From the NCBI GenBank assembly GCA_965112965.1, contig CBCOTE010000003.1:1-9134 (forward strand): DNA of 9,134 nucleotides. The letters run 5' to 3'. The translations under genes were made by a program, and so were the position numbers. The notes beneath the pieces are model-generated. The model ran no database searches. It saw only the letters and a list, made by a program, of their open reading frames with translations, and had not been told where the DNA came from. This stretch comes from CBCOTE01 sp965112965 (GTDB lineage: Bacteria; Desulfobacterota; Desulfovibrionia; Desulfovibrionales; Desulfovibrionaceae). Below are positions 7,764 through 9,134 of this stretch, in pieces (position 1 is the first letter of the stretch; every line of letters begins with the position of its first letter).

Positions 7764-8496
7764 AGTGGTAGAACTGAGGACAGATGCATTAACGTAGCAC
7801 AGTTGATGGGCTAAATAGTTCTATATCTGTAAGAGACTAAATAAAGGATATTATATGATTACTATGAGTATGATGATTTTATTCAAGTTGACTATAACCG
7901 TAGCCTAAGTTGGGTGTAGAGGGGTAGGCTGGGTCCGAATAGTATACAGAGAAGTCCGTGTATAGATGGCAAGAAAATTGAGAGTGGGGACCTGGTAGTT
8001 AGATATGAGAATGTTCTTGCGAGAGTATGGCCAGCGTGGCGAAGGGTTGGGTTTTAGGTCTTGGAAAAGGATTCGGGTAACTTTTGCGTACTAGAATAGG
8101 AGCAGTAGCACTGGACTGCTGTGACATTGACGGCTAAGTTGTATAAAACTGCTCATGGCGTGGAACATGAGGAATAATATAAATTATTTGTACAAGATTA
8201 TGAAGATAAGCAGGACCTTAAATATGGTATAGAGGGTGTTGATGAAGGCGCGGGTGAAGGCTAGGAAGGTGGTGTTGATGCTGAAGCCAATAGTTTTGAC
8301 CTGGGAGCGAGAGGTGGACAGTGGGAGCAGTAGGATAATAGTTCGTGTCTGTTGTAGCTATTGATGCGTACGGCGGTTACAAGCATACAGCAGACTTATA
8401 CAATCAAGGCTGCATACAAAAAAAATTGTTTTATCTCTGTGTCCTCACGTTGTTATGCTTATGTAGCCTACCGAAGTATTCCGTTTACTATTAATG

Positions 8497-8560
8497 GTAA
8501 GGATGCCGTGATTATGTTTAAGGATTTACTTTGGAAGTGTTGGCCATTTTTATGGTGCAG
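8497..8560 (+). other. Candidate 64-nt spliceosomal-type intron
   Basis: GTAAGG at 8497-8502 fits a 5' splice site, and TTTTTATGGTGCAG ending at 8560 fits a 3' site. Removing these 64 nt joins the 7203-8496 frame to the next open frame through a split GGA codon, giving PFTING followed by IEIRDVVIGHDTA. That frame then runs to TGA 8794-8796, with TAG/TAA only. Unspliced, the first frame ends at TGA 8565, just past the segment. A suitable GT...AG pair with the right phase can occur by chance. Confidence 0.3.
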
Positions 8561-8567
8561 GAATTGA

Positions 8568-9134
8568 GATTCGTGACGTTGTTATTGGTCATGATACCGC
8601 GCTACAAGAGAAATTCAGCTTAGAGCTCGTCGGTCTTTCTTAGGTAGTCTTGAACAAAGTCTAAGAATTATTGTAGCCTTACGAGATTCATTTTTTTTGC
8701 ATCAAATGTCCATTTGTATGCCACTTATCCTACTTTATGAGTTCCAGAACGGCCACAGAACTTTTCAGCTAGCCTATTGAGAGTTATTCTAACTGATATC
8801 CATGGACTTGTGGCCTTCAATACAGAAAAAACGGGAGTCTCATGCCGTCACAAAGGGCGATGCTGGGGGGGTACGGTACGAATAAGTATATGGCTATCAA
8901 TAGCTTTGAAGCCGGTGCCGGAGTAGATGACGGGAACATCTCACCATCGGCAAGCTTGGCTTTATATAGTTTTAAAAAATTCTTCGTATACAGCTTATTA
9001 TACCGGCGTTATAAAAAAACTAGATCAATAGTGGTCATAACGTAGCGTTCTTGGGCCTTGAGCAGGTAACTGCATCCGCTATTAGCGATGAGCCGGAATT
9101 ATGAAGTCCATAAATTATACATCTTTGATTTGCG
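8568..9134. other. Right-hand tract without a recognisable gene
   Basis: No conventional gene is identified. Three open readings compete. Frame 1 runs from 8512 to TGA 8794 with three TAR codons. Frame 1 from 8797 is TGA-free to the window end, with TAG 9043 and TAA 9067. Frame 2 runs from 8741 to TGA 9059 and is free of every stop until TAG 8924. If the recoding idea holds, small introns could link these; one possibility is GTATGC at 8716 to CACAG at 8758, which would join frame 1 to frame 2. No RNA genes, repeats or attachment sites are seen. Confidence 0.45.
8842..9045 (+). CDS. Small hypothetical ORF, doubtful
   Basis: This 67-codon reading starts at ATG 8842 with GGGAG four bases upstream and ends at TAG. 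The product is rich in G, S and A at first, then has an aromatic and basic tail (FFVYSLLYRRYKK). I recognise no family. It contains a run of seven G (8865-8871), the frame continues open upstream to 8797, and it would continue to the window end if TAG were sense. It is probably not a free-standing bacterial gene. Confidence 0.12.
   Translation: MPSQRAMLGGYGTNKYMAINSFEAGAGVDDGNISPSASLALYSFKKFFVYSLLYRRYKKTRSIVVIT

Larger units (their letters stand above)
7203..8567 (+). other. Coding-like block interrupted only by TAG/TAA, possible recoded exon
   Basis: One frame, bounded by TGA at 7200-7202 and 8565-8567, runs 454 codons without TGA but with 16 TAG and 8 TAA. It behaves like coding DNA. TGA trinucleotides fall 0/7/21 in frames 0/1/2, purines dominate first codon positions, and GAN and GGN codons are frequent (for example 8235-8287). 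TAG is not depleted (16/14/17), which is odd for a standard gene and odder for a pseudogene with no frame break. TAR codons lie beside CAG/CAA at 7629-7634, 7659-7667, 8103-8108 and 8328-8333. Read as Gln, the product is rich in Q, E and D with a run like QQEQQLEIGGGQEQQQ. I recognise no domain or start codon. The short conventional reading 8364-8567 is the last part of this frame. The alternative is a large pseudogene with selective nonsense changes. Confidence 0.5.

Noticed and set aside
7203..8564. Phage-type recoding of TAG alone
   Set aside because: Eight TAA codons are also in frame, so reassignment of TAG only would not open it.
5125..9134. tRNA genes, CRISPR array or insertion sequence
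   Set aside because: No T-loop or acceptor patterns, no regular spaced repeats, and no transposase-like reading with terminal repeats were seen.

Overview
The window has two unlike halves. Bases 1 to about 5124 carry a compact run of plus-strand bacterial genes: a short cobalamin-dependent methionine synthase (metH), a wrecked thioredoxin-like gene, a GNAT acetyltransferase of the short ArgA-like type, a hypoxanthine phosphoribosyltransferase, and a zinc-ribbon/DUF3426 membrane protein. The style of these proteins, especially the ~800-residue MetH without a reactivation domain, suggests the Desulfovibrio group (Desulfobacterota). The fresh pseudogene, the moderate GC and the long gene-poor tract suggest a host-restricted symbiont with a decaying genome. 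The lineage is an inference from family knowledge, not a search result.

Layout: metH (161-2569) has a good ribosome binding site and a hairpin just upstream. The TlpA/thioredoxin relict (2654-3164) keeps a Cys-x-x-Cys motif but needs at least three frame corrections. The acetyltransferase (3174-3641), hpt (3667-4212) and the zinc-ribbon gene (4237-5124) follow with gaps of only about 10-25 nt and look like one transcription unit. A TGnTATAAT element inside the dead gene could now serve that unit. The functions are mixed: methionine and folate metabolism, probable amino-acid acetylation, purine salvage and an envelope protein. They are linked by position rather than by pathway.

Bases 5125-9134 hold no conventional bacterial gene, tRNA, rRNA, IS element or CRISPR that I can recognise. 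The first reading is decayed intergenic DNA, but one part does not behave like decay. From 7203 to 8564 one plus-strand frame runs 454 codons with no TGA and 24 TAG/TAA codons. The 28 TGA trinucleotides in that stretch fall 0/7/21 among the three frames, while TAG falls about evenly. Several TAG/TAA codons sit beside CAG/CAA in glutamine-rich stretches. A GT...AG segment at 8497-8560 would join this frame to the next open one. Together this fits coding sequence in which TAA and TAG are read as glutamine and TGA is the only stop, as in the nuclear code of ciliates, some diplomonads and oxymonads.

The bacterial half ends genes with TAG (metH, zinc-ribbon), TGA (acetyltransferase) and TAA (hpt), so it uses the standard code. 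If the recoded reading is right, the window joins symbiont DNA to protist-host DNA, either by chimeric assembly or by real transfer. If it is wrong, the right half is a large pseudogene with oddly selective nonsense codons. No tool was run; all counts were made by eye.
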